Numbered from the stretch's first letter, positions 1 through 8,160 are shown. The stretch is DNA of 41,111 nucleotides from Candidatus Methanophagaceae archaeon GoMg1 (GCA_013180605.1 QBUL01000182.1:1-41111), one strand, 5' to 3'. The notes: generated by a model from the letters alone, not told the origin. A program made the numbers and translations.

Positions 1-50
1 TCTATATATTCGTTGCTCGCGAAATGAAATATCAGCTTTTCTCTAATCAT
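1..50 (-). CDS. 5' end of an unidentified gene running off the window
   Basis: An ATG opens at the complement of 48-50, behind a purine-rich GGGTAGGG that would serve as ribosome binding site, and the frame stays open to the window edge. The visible start reads MIREKLIFHFASNEY. It is co-oriented with the epimerase, galU and ugd and follows the epimerase by about 28 bases, so it probably belongs to the same polysaccharide operon. Membrane flippases often begin in this way, but 16 residues are not enough to name it. Confidence 0.4.
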   Translation of the reverse strand, partial: MIREKLIFHFASNEYI

Positions 51-78
51 TCCCTACCCTCTTTTATTCTTTTCACAC

Positions 79-999
79 TCAAGTTTTATACCATTCCACA
101 AACTTCTTAAGCCCCTCTTCTATTTTAACATTGGGCTTCCAATTTAAATCGTTACTTATTTTACTCGTATCTGCTAATGTATCCCTAACATCGCCCTTCT
201 GCTTCCCTATATAGTTTATCCTTGCCTTTTTTACAGTAGCTTCTTCTATCTTTTTAATCAATTCATTAACGCTTACCCTGCTTCCCCCGCCAACGTTAAA
301 AACTTCTCCTTTTATCTCATTAGCAGCTGCTAAAATATTCGCTTCTACAACGTCATCAACAAAAGTAAAATCTCTCGTCTGCGTTCCATCTCCGTAAACA
401 GTTATTTCTTCTTCGTTCAAAATCGCCTTTACGAACTTATGTATTGCCATATCTGGTCTTTGCCTTGGACCGTAAACCGTAAAATACCTTAGCGAAACGG
501 TTGGGACGTTGTAATTCTTCCAGTATAGATAACACAAGTTCTCGCCTGCTAATTTTGTTACGCCATACGGAGAGATCGGTTTTAGTAAAGAATCATCTCT
601 CATTGGCAGTTCTGCATCGCCATATACCGAAGATGAAGAAGCGTAAACGAATTTTTTGATTTTTCTGTCTTTGTAGAATTCCAATAATTTTTGCGTTAAT
701 TCTATATTACTCTTCGTGTATATCTCAAAGCTCTTGCCCCATGAAGCCCTTACACCTGCTTGTGCCGCTAAATGGAACACATAGTCCACTTCAGGGAAAT
801 TATCCATGTTCATAATGTCTTCTTCGATAAGTTTGAAATTGTTGTTTTTAAGAGCATTTTCTATATTTTTTTCTTTGATCTCTCGATGGTAGTAATCAGT
901 GAAGCAATCCATTCCTACCAATTCGTATCCCTGCTCTAACAGCTTATCCACCAAATGGCTTCCTATGAAGCCTGCACAACCTGTTACTAAGGTTTTCAT
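79..999 (-). CDS. NAD-dependent nucleotide-sugar epimerase (UDP-glucose/UDP-glucuronate 4-epimerase type)
   Basis: An extended short-chain dehydrogenase of 306 residues, the usual length for GalE/UDP-glucuronate 4-epimerase-like enzymes. The Rossmann motif TGCAGFIGSH starts near residue 6, the catalytic Ser region is SSSSVYG and the Tyr-Lys pair is YGVTK near residue 145. RYFTVYGPRQRPD and the DFTFVDDVV region are typical of the sugar-binding half. The likely reaction is C4 epimerisation of a UDP-sugar in the cytoplasm for cell-surface polysaccharide. GalU and two UDP-sugar dehydrogenases nearby support this. The exact substrate cannot be told; a dehydratase of the same superfamily is less likely. 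Confidence 0.88.
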   Translation of the reverse strand: MKTLVTGCAGFIGSHLVDKLLEQGYELVGMDCFTDYYHREIKEKNIENALKNNNFKLIEEDIMNMDNFPEVDYVFHLAAQAGVRASWGKSFEIYTKSNIELTQKLLEFYKDRKIKKFVYASSSSVYGDAELPMRDDSLLKPISPYGVTKLAGENLCYLYWKNYNVPTVSLRYFTVYGPRQRPDMAIHKFVKAILNEEEITVYGDGTQTRDFTFVDDVVEANILAAANEIKGEVFNVGGGSRVSVNELIKKIEEATVKKARINYIGKQKGDVRDTLADTSKISNDLNWKPNVKIEEGLKKFVEWYKT

Positions 1000-1021
1000 T
1001 CCTTATTTTTCCCTCCCCAAA

Positions 1022-1150
1022 TTATTTATATCCTCCCAAGATGTCATTAGCCCCTATTATAAAAGTCCTGTCCTTATCTTCTATATCCCTTATCAGTTTT
1101 ATTGCAAAGGTGCTTATCAGATCACAGTCTAAAACTACAATGCTATACAT
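1022..1150 (-). pseudogene. PIN-domain toxin remnant with large internal deletion
   Basis: A 42-codon frame too short for the ORF track starts at an ATG (complement of 1148-1150) that overlaps the last codons of the UPF0175 antitoxin, as coupled toxin genes do. It begins MYSIVVLDCDLISTFA, the beta-strand and first acidic residue of a PIN ribonuclease, and then jumps to IRDIEDKDRTFIIGANDIL, which resembles the C-terminal part of the PIN proteins that accompany UPF0175 antitoxins. About two thirds of the domain, including most acidic metal ligands, is missing, so it cannot be an active RNase. Confidence 0.6.
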
Positions 1151-1442
1151 CAAAAACCTCTTTTAAACGCTTATCGCTCTCTTCTTTTGTTCCACTCACC
1201 TTTATTTTTATTCCCCTGTGCGATAAAACCTCCTTGAATTCTTCAAGGTTCATGCATGCAATCTCTGAAGCTTTCCATAGGCTTACCTCGCCGTTTTTGT
1301 AGAGATGTATGGTAATTTCTCGCCTTAGTTCTGGCTTTTTCTCTAATAATGCTCTTACCGCATCTACTATAACCCCGCCTTCGGTCTCATAGTACCCCAT
1401 CCTAACAAGAGAATCAATCTCCCTTTCAATTGCAGATGACAT
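1143..1442 (-). CDS. UPF0175 family antitoxin-like protein
   Basis: A 99-residue protein whose C-terminal half carries the UPF0175 pattern: a helix, then LYKNGEVSLWKASEIACM, a helix-turn-helix-like segment, then FKEVLSHRGIKIKV. Proteins of this family are usually encoded just upstream of a PIN-domain toxin and are thought to act as antitoxins or repressors. Here the downstream overlapping frame is only a PIN remnant, so the antitoxin is an orphan. It lies between galU (32 bases upstream) and the epimerase, so it is probably transcribed with the polysaccharide genes. Confidence 0.75.
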   Translation of the reverse strand: MSSAIEREIDSLVRMGYYETEGGVIVDAVRALLEKKPELRREITIHLYKNGEVSLWKASEIACMNLEEFKEVLSHRGIKIKVSGTKEESDKRLKEVFDV

Positions 1443-1474
1443 TTTTTATCTTTTCACCTCGGTGTTTAGTTTAT

Positions 1475-2398
1475 TTATATCACTTCAGTTATATTTAGCT
1501 TTGCCACCATTAATATTTCCCGCAGATACATTCCTATTTCTTCTCTCAGATCTACCCTTTCCAAAGCGAAATCTACAATCGCTTTAATATACCCGAGCTT
1601 ATCTCCTGCATCGTATCTCTTACCTCTGAATTTATATGCGTAAACATCTTTTTTATCTTTCGCTATTAGCAGTCTAATAGCATCCGTAAGCTGTATCTCA
1701 TTCCCTTTTCCCGGTGGTGTTTTCTTAATGCAATCAAATATCTCTGGCGTGAGAATATACCTTCCAACAGTTCCTATGTTTGACGGTGCTTCCTCCAAAG
1801 AAGGCTTTTCTATTATGTCTTCAATACGATAAACGGATTTATCTAAATCTATTTCCTTACCCTTTATTTTTATTATTCCATAGTCGCTTATTTTCTCCTC
1901 CGGAACCGTTTCAACGGCGATTATTGGGTTATCCCTATCATACTGCTCAAACAAATTCATCAATTGTTTTATGCAACAAGGAGTATCGCTATCGCATTTT
2001 ATTATGTCATCTCCTAACAGAACGGCAAACGGCTCGTCACCAATGTGTTTCTCGGCTTTTAAAACCGCATCGCCAAGCCCTTTTGGCTCTTTCTGTCTTA
2101 TATAATGAATATCAACCAAAGAAGAAATATCTTTTACTTCTCGTAGCAGTTCGTATTTTTTGTTCTGAACTAAATGACTTTCAAGTTCTGGTGAAGTATC
2201 AAAATAATCCTCTATTGCCCTTTTACCCCGCCCTGTTATGATTATAATATCATCAATTCCTGATGCAATTGCCTCTTCAACGGCAAATTGAATGAGGGGT
2301 TTATCTATAATCGGCAACATCTCTTTTGGCATTGATTTTGTAACGGGCAAAAACCTCGTTCCCAATCCTGCTGCTGGTATTACCGCTTTCGTTATCAT
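1475..2398 (-). CDS. galU: UTP--glucose-1-phosphate uridylyltransferase
   Basis: A 307-residue nucleotidyltransferase that makes UDP-glucose from glucose-1-phosphate and UTP. The N-terminus has the signature AAGLGTRFLPVTKSMPKEML, followed by FAVEEAIASGIDDIIIITGR, VLLGDDI for the metal/nucleotide site and the C-terminal GKRYDAGDKLGY typical of GalU. Length and domain order match the bacterial/archaeal family. It starts 12 bases after the ugd stop codon, so the two are co-transcribed and act in sequence: UDP-glucose made here is the substrate of the dehydrogenase. Confidence 0.95.
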   Translation of the reverse strand: MITKAVIPAAGLGTRFLPVTKSMPKEMLPIIDKPLIQFAVEEAIASGIDDIIIITGRGKRAIEDYFDTSPELESHLVQNKKYELLREVKDISSLVDIHYIRQKEPKGLGDAVLKAEKHIGDEPFAVLLGDDIIKCDSDTPCCIKQLMNLFEQYDRDNPIIAVETVPEEKISDYGIIKIKGKEIDLDKSVYRIEDIIEKPSLEEAPSNIGTVGRYILTPEIFDCIKKTPPGKGNEIQLTDAIRLLIAKDKKDVYAYKFRGKRYDAGDKLGYIKAIVDFALERVDLREEIGMYLREILMVAKLNITEVI

Positions 2399-2410
2399 TT
2401 CATTTTATTC

Positions 2411-3283
2411 TCATTCCCGCACTCCGTGTTTCGCCTTTATCGCTTCGTTTATTTCATCCACCGCTTTCAGTAGTTTTGGCTTACGGTATTTTTCAGCAAA
2501 AGAAACAAACGCCTTCAAGTCCTTTGGCAGACATTTGCCTCCAAATGCTTTTCCGTGCACCGTTCCATACCGCCCTATTCGTGGGTCAAGACCAACGATA
2601 TCCGCAACAACATGAGAATCAATGCCCAAGTCCTTACAAATAAGGAATACCTCGTTCCAGTAGGAAATCTTTGTCGCAAGCATGCAGTTCGATGCGTATT
2701 TTATCGTTTCCGCAGTCTTCAAATCGGTCCTGAAAATAGGTTTGTTCAGCGGCTTGTAAACCCCTTCCAAAACATCACCCGATTTTTTATCGTATTCGCC
2801 AATCACAATTCGGTCTTCAGTAAAGAAATCTTTCTTCGTGCCCGCGTCTTTGCTCCATGTTCCTGATATTTCGGTTAAGAATTCGGGATTCATGCATATC
2901 CCTATTTCATTCCCCGCTTTCTTCCCGGAGTATCGCTCTAATACAGGGATTACCACGTTTTCGGTAGTCCCCGGAACTACGGTACTTTTTACTACTACGA
3001 GGTGATAAGTTCTTTTAGTTGCCAATACGTTTCCTATACTCTTCGTCGCTTCTTTTATGTAGCTCAAGTCAATTCCTTCAGAAGTTGTCGGTGTCGGTGT
3101 TGGAACGCAGATAAAAGACACACCCGAGTTTTTAATTGCGTGGTTTATATCTTTCGTGAAGTTCGGCAGGTTCTTATCCACCACATCGTAAAAAATCACT
3201 TCATTACCCAGTTCTGCAAGACCTTTCCCGAGTGCCGTGCCTACCCAGCCAGACCCTATTACACTTATCCTTTTATCTGCCAT
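2411..3283 (-). CDS. Short UDP-glucose/nucleotide-sugar dehydrogenase lacking the C-terminal domain
   Basis: A 290-residue member of the UDP-glucose/GDP-mannose dehydrogenase family. The N-terminal NAD domain begins RISVIGSGWVGTALGKGLAE; CVPTPTP and KSTVVPGTTE follow; the central dimerisation domain contains the active-site Cys in GGKCLPKD near residue 252. Full-length enzymes have about 400-440 residues with a third UDP-binding domain; here the frame ends soon after the central domain with KHGVRE. This is either a natural short form or a 3' truncation. There is no good ribosome binding site before the ATG, so the transcript may be leaderless. It feeds on GalU's product. Confidence 0.85.
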   Translation of the reverse strand: MADKRISVIGSGWVGTALGKGLAELGNEVIFYDVVDKNLPNFTKDINHAIKNSGVSFICVPTPTPTTSEGIDLSYIKEATKSIGNVLATKRTYHLVVVKSTVVPGTTENVVIPVLERYSGKKAGNEIGICMNPEFLTEISGTWSKDAGTKKDFFTEDRIVIGEYDKKSGDVLEGVYKPLNKPIFRTDLKTAETIKYASNCMLATKISYWNEVFLICKDLGIDSHVVADIVGLDPRIGRYGTVHGKAFGGKCLPKDLKAFVSFAEKYRKPKLLKAVDEINEAIKAKHGVRE

Positions 3284-3325
3284 TTTTTACATTTTGATAA
3301 TAATATTACAGGAGCCAATATAAAG

Positions 3326-3451
3326 TTAAGCCGTGAGCAGCCTTGAGCCGTAGCCAAATGCTCTTCCTATTAAGGTGCCTAACAGGACAAAGCCCGCTCC
3401 TTTGGCTATTTTTCGCTGTGAAACATCCCGATACAATCCCTCGTTTGACAT
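3326..3451 (-). pseudogene. N-terminal remnant of a polysaccharide flippase (Wzx-like)
   Basis: A 41-codon frame behind a purine-rich leader (AGGTGAGCAGGAG) reads MSNEGLYRDVSQRKIAKG, then GAGFVLLGTLIGRAFGYGSR, then stops. The pattern 'KIAKGAGFVLLGTLIGRAFGYGSR' is characteristic of the first helix of oligosaccharide flippases of the MATE/MOP group in archaea. Only the first of about twelve to fourteen helices remains, so the gene is dead. Its place just upstream of ugd and galU fits a decayed polysaccharide export gene. Identification rests on one short motif, hence the moderate confidence. Confidence 0.5.
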
Positions 3452-3566
3452 TGATTCTGCTCCTGCTCACCTCGCGTATTCTTTATTTACCTCTTTTCAA
3501 TAAATAAAAAGCAGATGGACATGGTGATAAAAGAGTAAAATCATTTGCGATTCGGTAGAAGAGCTT

Positions 3567-4388
3567 TTGAACAGGGTGGATGTTGCAAGCGTTTGTGTTC
3601 CAACCCTGCATCACCTTGAGGTAGCCAAAAGAGCGATTGAGAAGGACGTTCACTGTTTAATAGAAAAGCCGATTACTTTAACCGTAGCAGAAGGGGAGGA
3701 ATTGCTAACTTTATTGAACTCCAGAAGTTTAATTGTTGGCGTTGGACATATAGAGCGTTTTAATCCAATTGTACGTGAGATTGAACGTATAATAAGGAAA
3801 CCGTTATACGTTGATATAAGCAGGCACAATCCTGGATCCGCAAGAATAACGGATAGCTCCATCGTAGAAGATTTGATGATACACGACATTGATATTGTAT
3901 TCAACGTTTTATATAAGCCCTTACAGGGCTTGCGGGTAAACCCTGTTTTCGGGGCGGTAGAGACGGAGTCCCACAGCGTCGGTTACGAGATACACAGTGC
4001 AGGAAACAACGACCTGTGCACTGCATTGATTGAATTCGGGCGTTCTATTGTGTCATTGTCCGCAAGCAGGAAAGCATCGAAGAAGATAAGGAAGATATAT
4101 ATAGAAGAGGAAGAATTCACGATTGAAGGCGATTTCATGAATCAGGAGATATATGTGTACAGGAAACCCGAAAGATACGGGATTGAAAACGAGCGATATA
4201 CGCAGGAGAATATCATTGAAAAAGTCCTGGTGAATAAAGTAGAACCATTAAAGGAGGAATTAAAGAGTTTTATAAAATGTGTGGAGCAAGGGGCGGAGTT
4301 TAAAATCACACCTATGCAGGCATTGAATAATTTAAAGATATGTGAGGAAATAAGGTTTTGTATGTTATTGCGGGAGGAAACTGAGTGA
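3567..4388 (+). CDS. Gfo/Idh/MocA family oxidoreductase, N-terminally truncated
   Basis: The 273 residues correspond to a Gfo/Idh/MocA oxidoreductase from the end of its Rossmann fold onward: VDVASVCVPTLHHLEVA, then the family's EKPITLTVAEGEEL, then VGHIERFNP and DLMIHDIDIVFNVL with the catalytic-region His-Asp. The first 50 or so residues with the NAD-binding GxGxxG are absent. The frame can be extended only about 12 codons upstream, to an in-frame TAA near 3528, and that stretch contains no Rossmann start. It begins with TTG and is probably a pseudogene. A palindromic stretch near 3915-3955 (AGCCCTTACAGGGCT) lies inside the coding region and may be an in-frame repeat insertion. Confidence 0.75.
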   Translation: MNRVDVASVCVPTLHHLEVAKRAIEKDVHCLIEKPITLTVAEGEELLTLLNSRSLIVGVGHIERFNPIVREIERIIRKPLYVDISRHNPGSARITDSSIVEDLMIHDIDIVFNVLYKPLQGLRVNPVFGAVETESHSVGYEIHSAGNNDLCTALIEFGRSIVSLSASRKASKKIRKIYIEEEEFTIEGDFMNQEIYVYRKPERYGIENERYTQENIIEKVLVNKVEPLKEELKSFIKCVEQGAEFKITPMQALNNLKICEEIRFCMLLREETE

Positions 4389-4594
4389 GATTATCAGAAA
4401 GGATTTCGATGAAAAAATAGTGTATAAATGTGAATGCGGTAAAGAAGTAGAAACCACAAGATTACACGAGATTAACACAGAAGAGAGAAAATGAAAGACA
4501 CAAATGAAAAATGGCTTTATAAGGACTTAACCCCAGAAAAGTTTGGATGTAAGAAGGGGAATCTTGTGAAAATCTGTGTAATCGGGGGGTTATA
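4384..4594 (+). other. Intergenic stretch with short open frames and repeat fragments
   Basis: Two short frames are visible. One, overlapping the end of the oxidoreductase, reads DEKIVYKCECGKEVETTRLHE and could be a zinc-ribbon fragment. A second 34-codon frame from about 4491 overlaps the start of the next gene. Both run through sequence resembling the CCACAAGATTACAC / GTGAAAATCTGTGTAATC repeat seen again near 10900 and 38370, so neither is claimed as a gene. Confidence 0.4.
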
Positions 4595-5776
4595 ATGAAA
4601 ATAGCAGTAATCGGACTGGGCAAGGCGGGATTGCCCATTGCAAGTGTCATAGTGAACAGAGGCTTTGAGGTTGTTGGTGTGGCCATAGACGAAAGAAAAT
4701 GTGAGGATATTAATGGGGGTAAAAATCCAATTCCCGAGGAGATAGGTCTGGACGAGCTAATTAAGATGCATGGAGGAAAAGGTTTAATTGCAACCGCTAA
4801 TTATGAGAATGCAAAGGAATGTGAGATATTCATTATAATTGTGCCGCTGTTTACGGATGAAAACAACAACCCCGATTACAGTATCATAGAGAGTGCATTC
4901 AGGAATGTCGGCAGAATATTAAAGAAGGGCGATTTGGTGGTTTTAGAGACGAGTGTACCTCCTGGGACTACGGAGGAACGTGCGAGGAAATGGCTGGAAG
5001 AAGAAAGCGGACTAAAACTGGGTGAATTCTATTTGGCGTATTCGCCAGAAAGGATAATGACAGGTTTTAGTATTTCACGTCTGGAGAAATTTCCTAAAGT
5101 CGTAGGAGGTGTAGATAAAGAAAGCGGGCAGAAAGCTTTTGTGACGTACCAGACGTTCATTCCGAACCTGCATTTGGTCTCTTCTGCACGCGTTGCGGAA
5201 TTCACAAAAATCGCAGAGGGGTGTTATCGAGACGTGAACATCGGTTTGGCGAACGAGCTGTTCAAAATTGCCGGTGAGCTGGACGTGAATTTTTACGAGG
5301 CGAGAACGTATGCGAACCACGAATACTGCCACATTCATTTGCCTTCTACGGGTGTTGGAGGGCACTGTATTCCAGTGTATCCGTGGTTTTTAGTCAATGA
5401 TATGGAGAAGAGGGATAAATTCGATTATGCAAAGTTGCTCAGAACAGCAAGGGAAATAAACGATGAGATGATTGAGTATTGGGCAGAGAAGATAGTTTTA
5501 GAATTAGAATGTATGAAGATAAACAGACCGTTGAACGAACTGAAAATATGTGTAAAAGGGATTTCGTTTAGAGAAGGCGTGAAGGAGTTGTATCACAGCA
5601 GGAATTTGGCTCTGGCTAAATTGCTTTCAGAGAAAGGATTAAACGTTTATGTTTACGATGAGTTGTTTTCAAAGGAAGAAGTGGGAGAAATGGGGTTGAA
5701 ATATTTAGAGCCGGAAGATGCGGATTTGGTCTTTGATAGCTTTAGGTTAACTTTAGAGAAGTATGATAACCGTTAA
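4595..5776 (+). CDS. UDP-N-acetyl-D-mannosaminuronate dehydrogenase-like nucleotide-sugar dehydrogenase
   Basis: A complete 393-residue nucleotide-sugar dehydrogenase that oxidises a UDP-hexose(amine) to the uronate with two NAD+. The NAD motif is IAVIGLGKAGLPIA, followed by ETSVPPGTTEE, the AYSPERIMTG motif typical of the WecC/Ugd superfamily and the catalytic Cys in GVGGHCIPVYP near residue 257. The C-terminal domain contains ICVKGISFREGVKELYHSR, the usual UDP-binding end. The AYSPER and GGHCIPVYP forms favour the WecC/TviB type over UDP-glucose dehydrogenase. It is on the opposite strand to the first polysaccharide operon and follows the truncated oxidoreductase. Confidence 0.87.
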   Translation: MKIAVIGLGKAGLPIASVIVNRGFEVVGVAIDERKCEDINGGKNPIPEEIGLDELIKMHGGKGLIATANYENAKECEIFIIIVPLFTDENNNPDYSIIESAFRNVGRILKKGDLVVLETSVPPGTTEERARKWLEEESGLKLGEFYLAYSPERIMTGFSISRLEKFPKVVGGVDKESGQKAFVTYQTFIPNLHLVSSARVAEFTKIAEGCYRDVNIGLANELFKIAGELDVNFYEARTYANHEYCHIHLPSTGVGGHCIPVYPWFLVNDMEKRDKFDYAKLLRTAREINDEMIEYWAEKIVLELECMKINRPLNELKICVKGISFREGVKELYHSRNLALAKLLSEKGLNVYVYDELFSKEEVGEMGLKYLEPEDADLVFDSFRLTLEKYDNR

Positions 5777-5822
5777 TCGCGCTTTAAAAAGCGATAGATT
5801 AATGAGTTTCGCAGAAAAATTG

Positions 5823-5922
5823 TTTTTTGTTGTATATAAAGTATAACTTCTACCTATTTAAGACGCAGATTTACACAGATTTGATTTTTTCTGCGTTAAT
5901 CAGCGTTAATCTGTGTCTATAA
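5823..5922 (-). repeat. Interspersed palindromic repeat with TATA-bearing edge (family R2), copy 1
   Basis: Read on the minus strand, two runs of AATCTGTGT / GCGTTAATC are followed by a TAAATAGGTAGAAGTTATAC edge and a TATATAC. The same order (GACACAGATT... GTGTAAATCTGTGTC, then YAAATAGAARGWAGYTATAC, then TTATATACAA) recurs near 8270, 8600, 9840, 17400 and 33190. It carries no gene. Confidence 0.7.
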
Positions 5923-5932
5923 AGATGCAGAC

Positions 5933-6046
5933 TTATTTCGTATCCATCACACGGCGTTTTACAGTCACAGACCTACCAAAGTTGATTAGAAGACCGACTT
6001 CAATACCAGTCGCTTTAAGATAGTTGACGAGCGGAACTTCATGAAT
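5933..6046 (-). pseudogene. C-terminal remnant of a GxxExxY family (PD-(D/E)XK-like) protein
   Basis: A 37-codon frame bounded by stops reads [20 protein letters not shown], then [14 protein letters not shown]. GxxExxY-family proteins end with a very similar stretch (a tyrosine-leucine-lysine, then [11 protein letters not shown] and a KR pair). No start codon and no N-terminal catalytic part remain. The fragment sits between two interspersed repeats, as these small proteins often do in repeat-rich environmental genomes. Confidence 0.6.
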
Positions 6047-6125
6047 TTAAGTTTGACATTGTTAATTTTTATCATCTGTGTTAATCGGTGTTAATCTGTG
6101 TCAACAATTTATTTTCTTGTTTTTT
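6040..6125 (-). repeat. Interspersed repeat, family R2 half-element
   Basis: On the minus strand this reads CAAGAAAATAAATTGTTGACACAG, then GATTAACACCGATTAACACAGATGATAAAAATTAACAATGTCAAAC. The same string begins the elements near 8510, 9890 and 37010. It is the left half of the R2 family without the TATA-bearing edge. Confidence 0.65.
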
Positions 6126-6132
6126 TTGGAAG

Positions 6133-6162
6133 GAAATAAAAAAAAGCCGCATTCCGCGGCTT
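6133..6162 (-). terminator. Hairpin plus T-run terminator for the exported-protein gene
   Basis: Read on the minus strand, a 7-base stem AAGCCGC / GCGGCTT with a 5-base loop is followed at once by eight Ts. It lies about 125 bases downstream of the stop codon of the exported protein gene. Archaeal RNA polymerase terminates at T-runs, and the stem strengthens the call. Confidence 0.55.
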
Positions 6163-6286
6163 AATCGTGCAAACGTATATACGTCCACCACCCAAAGGCA
6201 AATCCCTGTTTGTATGTACGTCAATTGCCATCGGATCTCTTTTATTGTGTAATCACCGACGTTTACTTGACTGCTCTCACATCTAT

Positions 6287-6859
6287 CTATGGTAACAGCG
6301 TTTTCGTTCCATTTAGAAGATCACGCGCGTCCACTTTTACGTTCCTTCGCAGACACCTCGGCGCTTTACCTTTCAGTACTGAACCATCCGACTCGTCAAT
6401 TAACCGCGTTCCATTTTTTAGAATATCAGACATGTTTACTTTTATCGGAGTCGGCGCTTCACCAATTACAATGTCACGATTCATCTCTTTTATTTCATTT
6501 GTAAAGTTCTCTGAGATATTCATCCTTATTCCATCCGCGGAGTTCCAAGAGATGCTTCTTACATCCCTTATTCCAGTGCCCATGACTATTGCCGACCAAT
6601 TAGACGTTCTAACAGGTACGGGTGCTCTATAATATTTGAGCCGCGAACTACTCTCTCGCTCCCCTATTCCATTACCTATGGCAATTGACTGATTGGATGC
6701 GGTAACAGACTTATCGGTTATAGAATTGTATCCCTCAGACCAATGAGAAGAGTACTGCACTGAATTTACATCCCACAACGCGAATGCCATAACTGGCGGT
6801 ACTAACAAAACAGCGGTCAACATTATCGCCACAATTGCTATTGCAAGTTGCTTTTTCAT
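6287..6859 (-). CDS. Exported protein of unknown function
   Basis: A 190-residue protein with a clear signal peptide: MKKQ, a hydrophobic core IAIVAIMLTAVLLVPPVM and a likely cleavage near AFA at residues 25-27. The mature part is polar, rich in Ser, Asn and Asp, with several N-x-S/T sequons (for example NMSD, NGT), as expected of an archaeal surface protein; no known domain is recognised. The start is supported by an excellent ribosome binding site, AGGAGGTGAT, 7 bases before the ATG, the strongest in the window, suggesting high expression. A hairpin/T-run terminator lies downstream, so it is a monocistronic unit. Confidence 0.75.
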   Translation of the reverse strand: MKKQLAIAIVAIMLTAVLLVPPVMAFALWDVNSVQYSSHWSEGYNSITDKSVTASNQSIAIGNGIGERESSSRLKYYRAPVPVRTSNWSAIVMGTGIRDVRSISWNSADGIRMNISENFTNEIKEMNRDIVIGEAPTPIKVNMSDILKNGTRLIDESDGSVLKGKAPRCLRRNVKVDARDLLNGTKTLLP

Positions 6860-7038
6860 TTTTCATATCACCTCCTGTTTGTTTGGGTATTTATATGGCG
6901 CCCCTCCTCGGCGCTCTGATGCACTTACCACGTTACCCGAAAGCACATCTACCATTCTTAACATCTCCATTCCTTTCCGCCTTCTTTTTGCTACCCCTCT
7001 TTATATCGCGATGGGTAGTGATAACTCACCGCATATGT

Positions 7039-7066
7039 TATTTATAAAAGCATTTAATTTAAATGC
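7039..7066 (+). promoter_or_regulatory. TATA box and adjacent dyad upstream of idsA
   Basis: TATTTATAAAA near 7039 lies about 60 bases before the idsA start. It is followed directly by GCATTTAATTTAAATGC (7050-7066), two 8-base arms around one central base. A perfect dyad just downstream of a TATA box is the usual place for an archaeal repressor operator. The rest of 6860-7101 holds only the ribosome binding site of the divergent exported protein. Confidence 0.45.
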
Positions 7067-7101
7067 GAGAATTATATCGTATTAATATAGTTACCTGAGA
7101 A

Positions 7102-8145
7102 ATGAAATCGCACAATCGCAGTTCGGAGCTTGGCAGCATTGGGGGAGCCTATGCAGCTATTTTTGAAGATGCGTATAAAAGGAACTTAGAGGGACGCGGG
7201 CCGGATACGCTTTATAAGCCAATAATTGACCTGTTGGGAAGAGGAGGGAAAAGATTAAGACCTTCCTTATGTCTCATGGCTTGCGAGTTAGTGGGCGGGG
7301 AGATAAAAAAGGCGCTGCCAACTGCGATATGTATAGAATTCTTCCATAATTTCTCTTTAGCCCATGATGACATAGAGGATGATAGCAAGCTGAGACGTGG
7401 AGAGCCAGCTTTGCACGTAAAATATGGAGTTCCTATTGCGGTGAACGCCGGAGATGGGCTATATGCATTGAGTTACGAAGCGTTGAAATCGAACAGGAGA
7501 TTGCTGGGTGTAGAAAGAGCGTGGGAGATATTTGAAGAGATTGCAGAGCTTTGTGTTGTGCTTTCAGAGGGGCAAGCGATGGACCTCGAGTTTAAGGATA
7601 GAAAGGAAATGGGTGAATTAGAAGTAATAGAGACGCTGAGGAAGAAGACCGCGAAACTGTTCGGGGTTTCCGCTAAGTGCGGCGCTATTGCGGGTGGGGC
7701 ATCGCACGAGACCGCGGAGGATTTAAGCAGTGCCTGGGAGGACATCGGAATTGCGTTTCAGATACGAGATGACATTCTCAACGTGTTAGGGGAAGAGGAG
7801 AAGTATGGGAAGAGGATAGGAGAGGATATTGCAGAAGGAAAACCCACTTTGCTCCTTGTTAATTGTTTGGAGCACTGTGAAGCACGTGAAAAGGAAAATA
7901 TTTACGAATGTTTTCACAATTACGATAAAACAAAAATAGAAGAAGTCGTAGATTTGTTCAGGAAGTATGGTTCAATAGATTACTCGGAGGAAATAGCGAT
8001 GCGATACCTGCGTAGTGGAACAGATAAAATAAGGAAGATAGATATAAGAGGAGGAGGAAAAGGAGAAATAGAAGGTAAAAGTAGAGAAGAGATAAAGGAG
8101 AAGATGGTGGCTCTGGCGGAATATTTCGTGGAGAGAGAAAGGTAA
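7102..8145 (+). CDS. idsA: Polyprenyl diphosphate synthase (farnesyl/geranylgeranyl type)
   Basis: A 347-residue all-helical trans-prenyltransferase condensing isopentenyl diphosphate with allylic diphosphates, needed for archaeal ether lipids and quinones. GGKRLRPSLCLMA, the first aspartate-rich motif DDIED (residues 89-93) and RRGEPALH are present, as is the second motif in FQIRDDILNVLG. The residue region before the first motif (FFHNFSLAHDD) sets chain length; I would guess C15-C20 products. The C-terminal tail (GGGKGEIEGKSREEIKEK) is longer than usual. It stands alone, with a repeat downstream. Confidence 0.93.
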   Translation: MKSHNRSSELGSIGGAYAAIFEDAYKRNLEGRGPDTLYKPIIDLLGRGGKRLRPSLCLMACELVGGEIKKALPTAICIEFFHNFSLAHDDIEDDSKLRRGEPALHVKYGVPIAVNAGDGLYALSYEALKSNRRLLGVERAWEIFEEIAELCVVLSEGQAMDLEFKDRKEMGELEVIETLRKKTAKLFGVSAKCGAIAGGASHETAEDLSSAWEDIGIAFQIRDDILNVLGEEEKYGKRIGEDIAEGKPTLLLVNCLEHCEAREKENIYECFHNYDKTKIEEVVDLFRKYGSIDYSEEIAMRYLRSGTDKIRKIDIRGGGKGEIEGKSREEIKEKMVALAEYFVERER

Positions 8146-8160
8146 CAAGAAAGAATAATT

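Noticed and set aside
4491-4596. 34-codon frame overlapping the start of the second sugar dehydrogenase
   Set aside because: Half of it is repeat sequence (GTGAAAATCTGTGTAATC) and no family is recognised.
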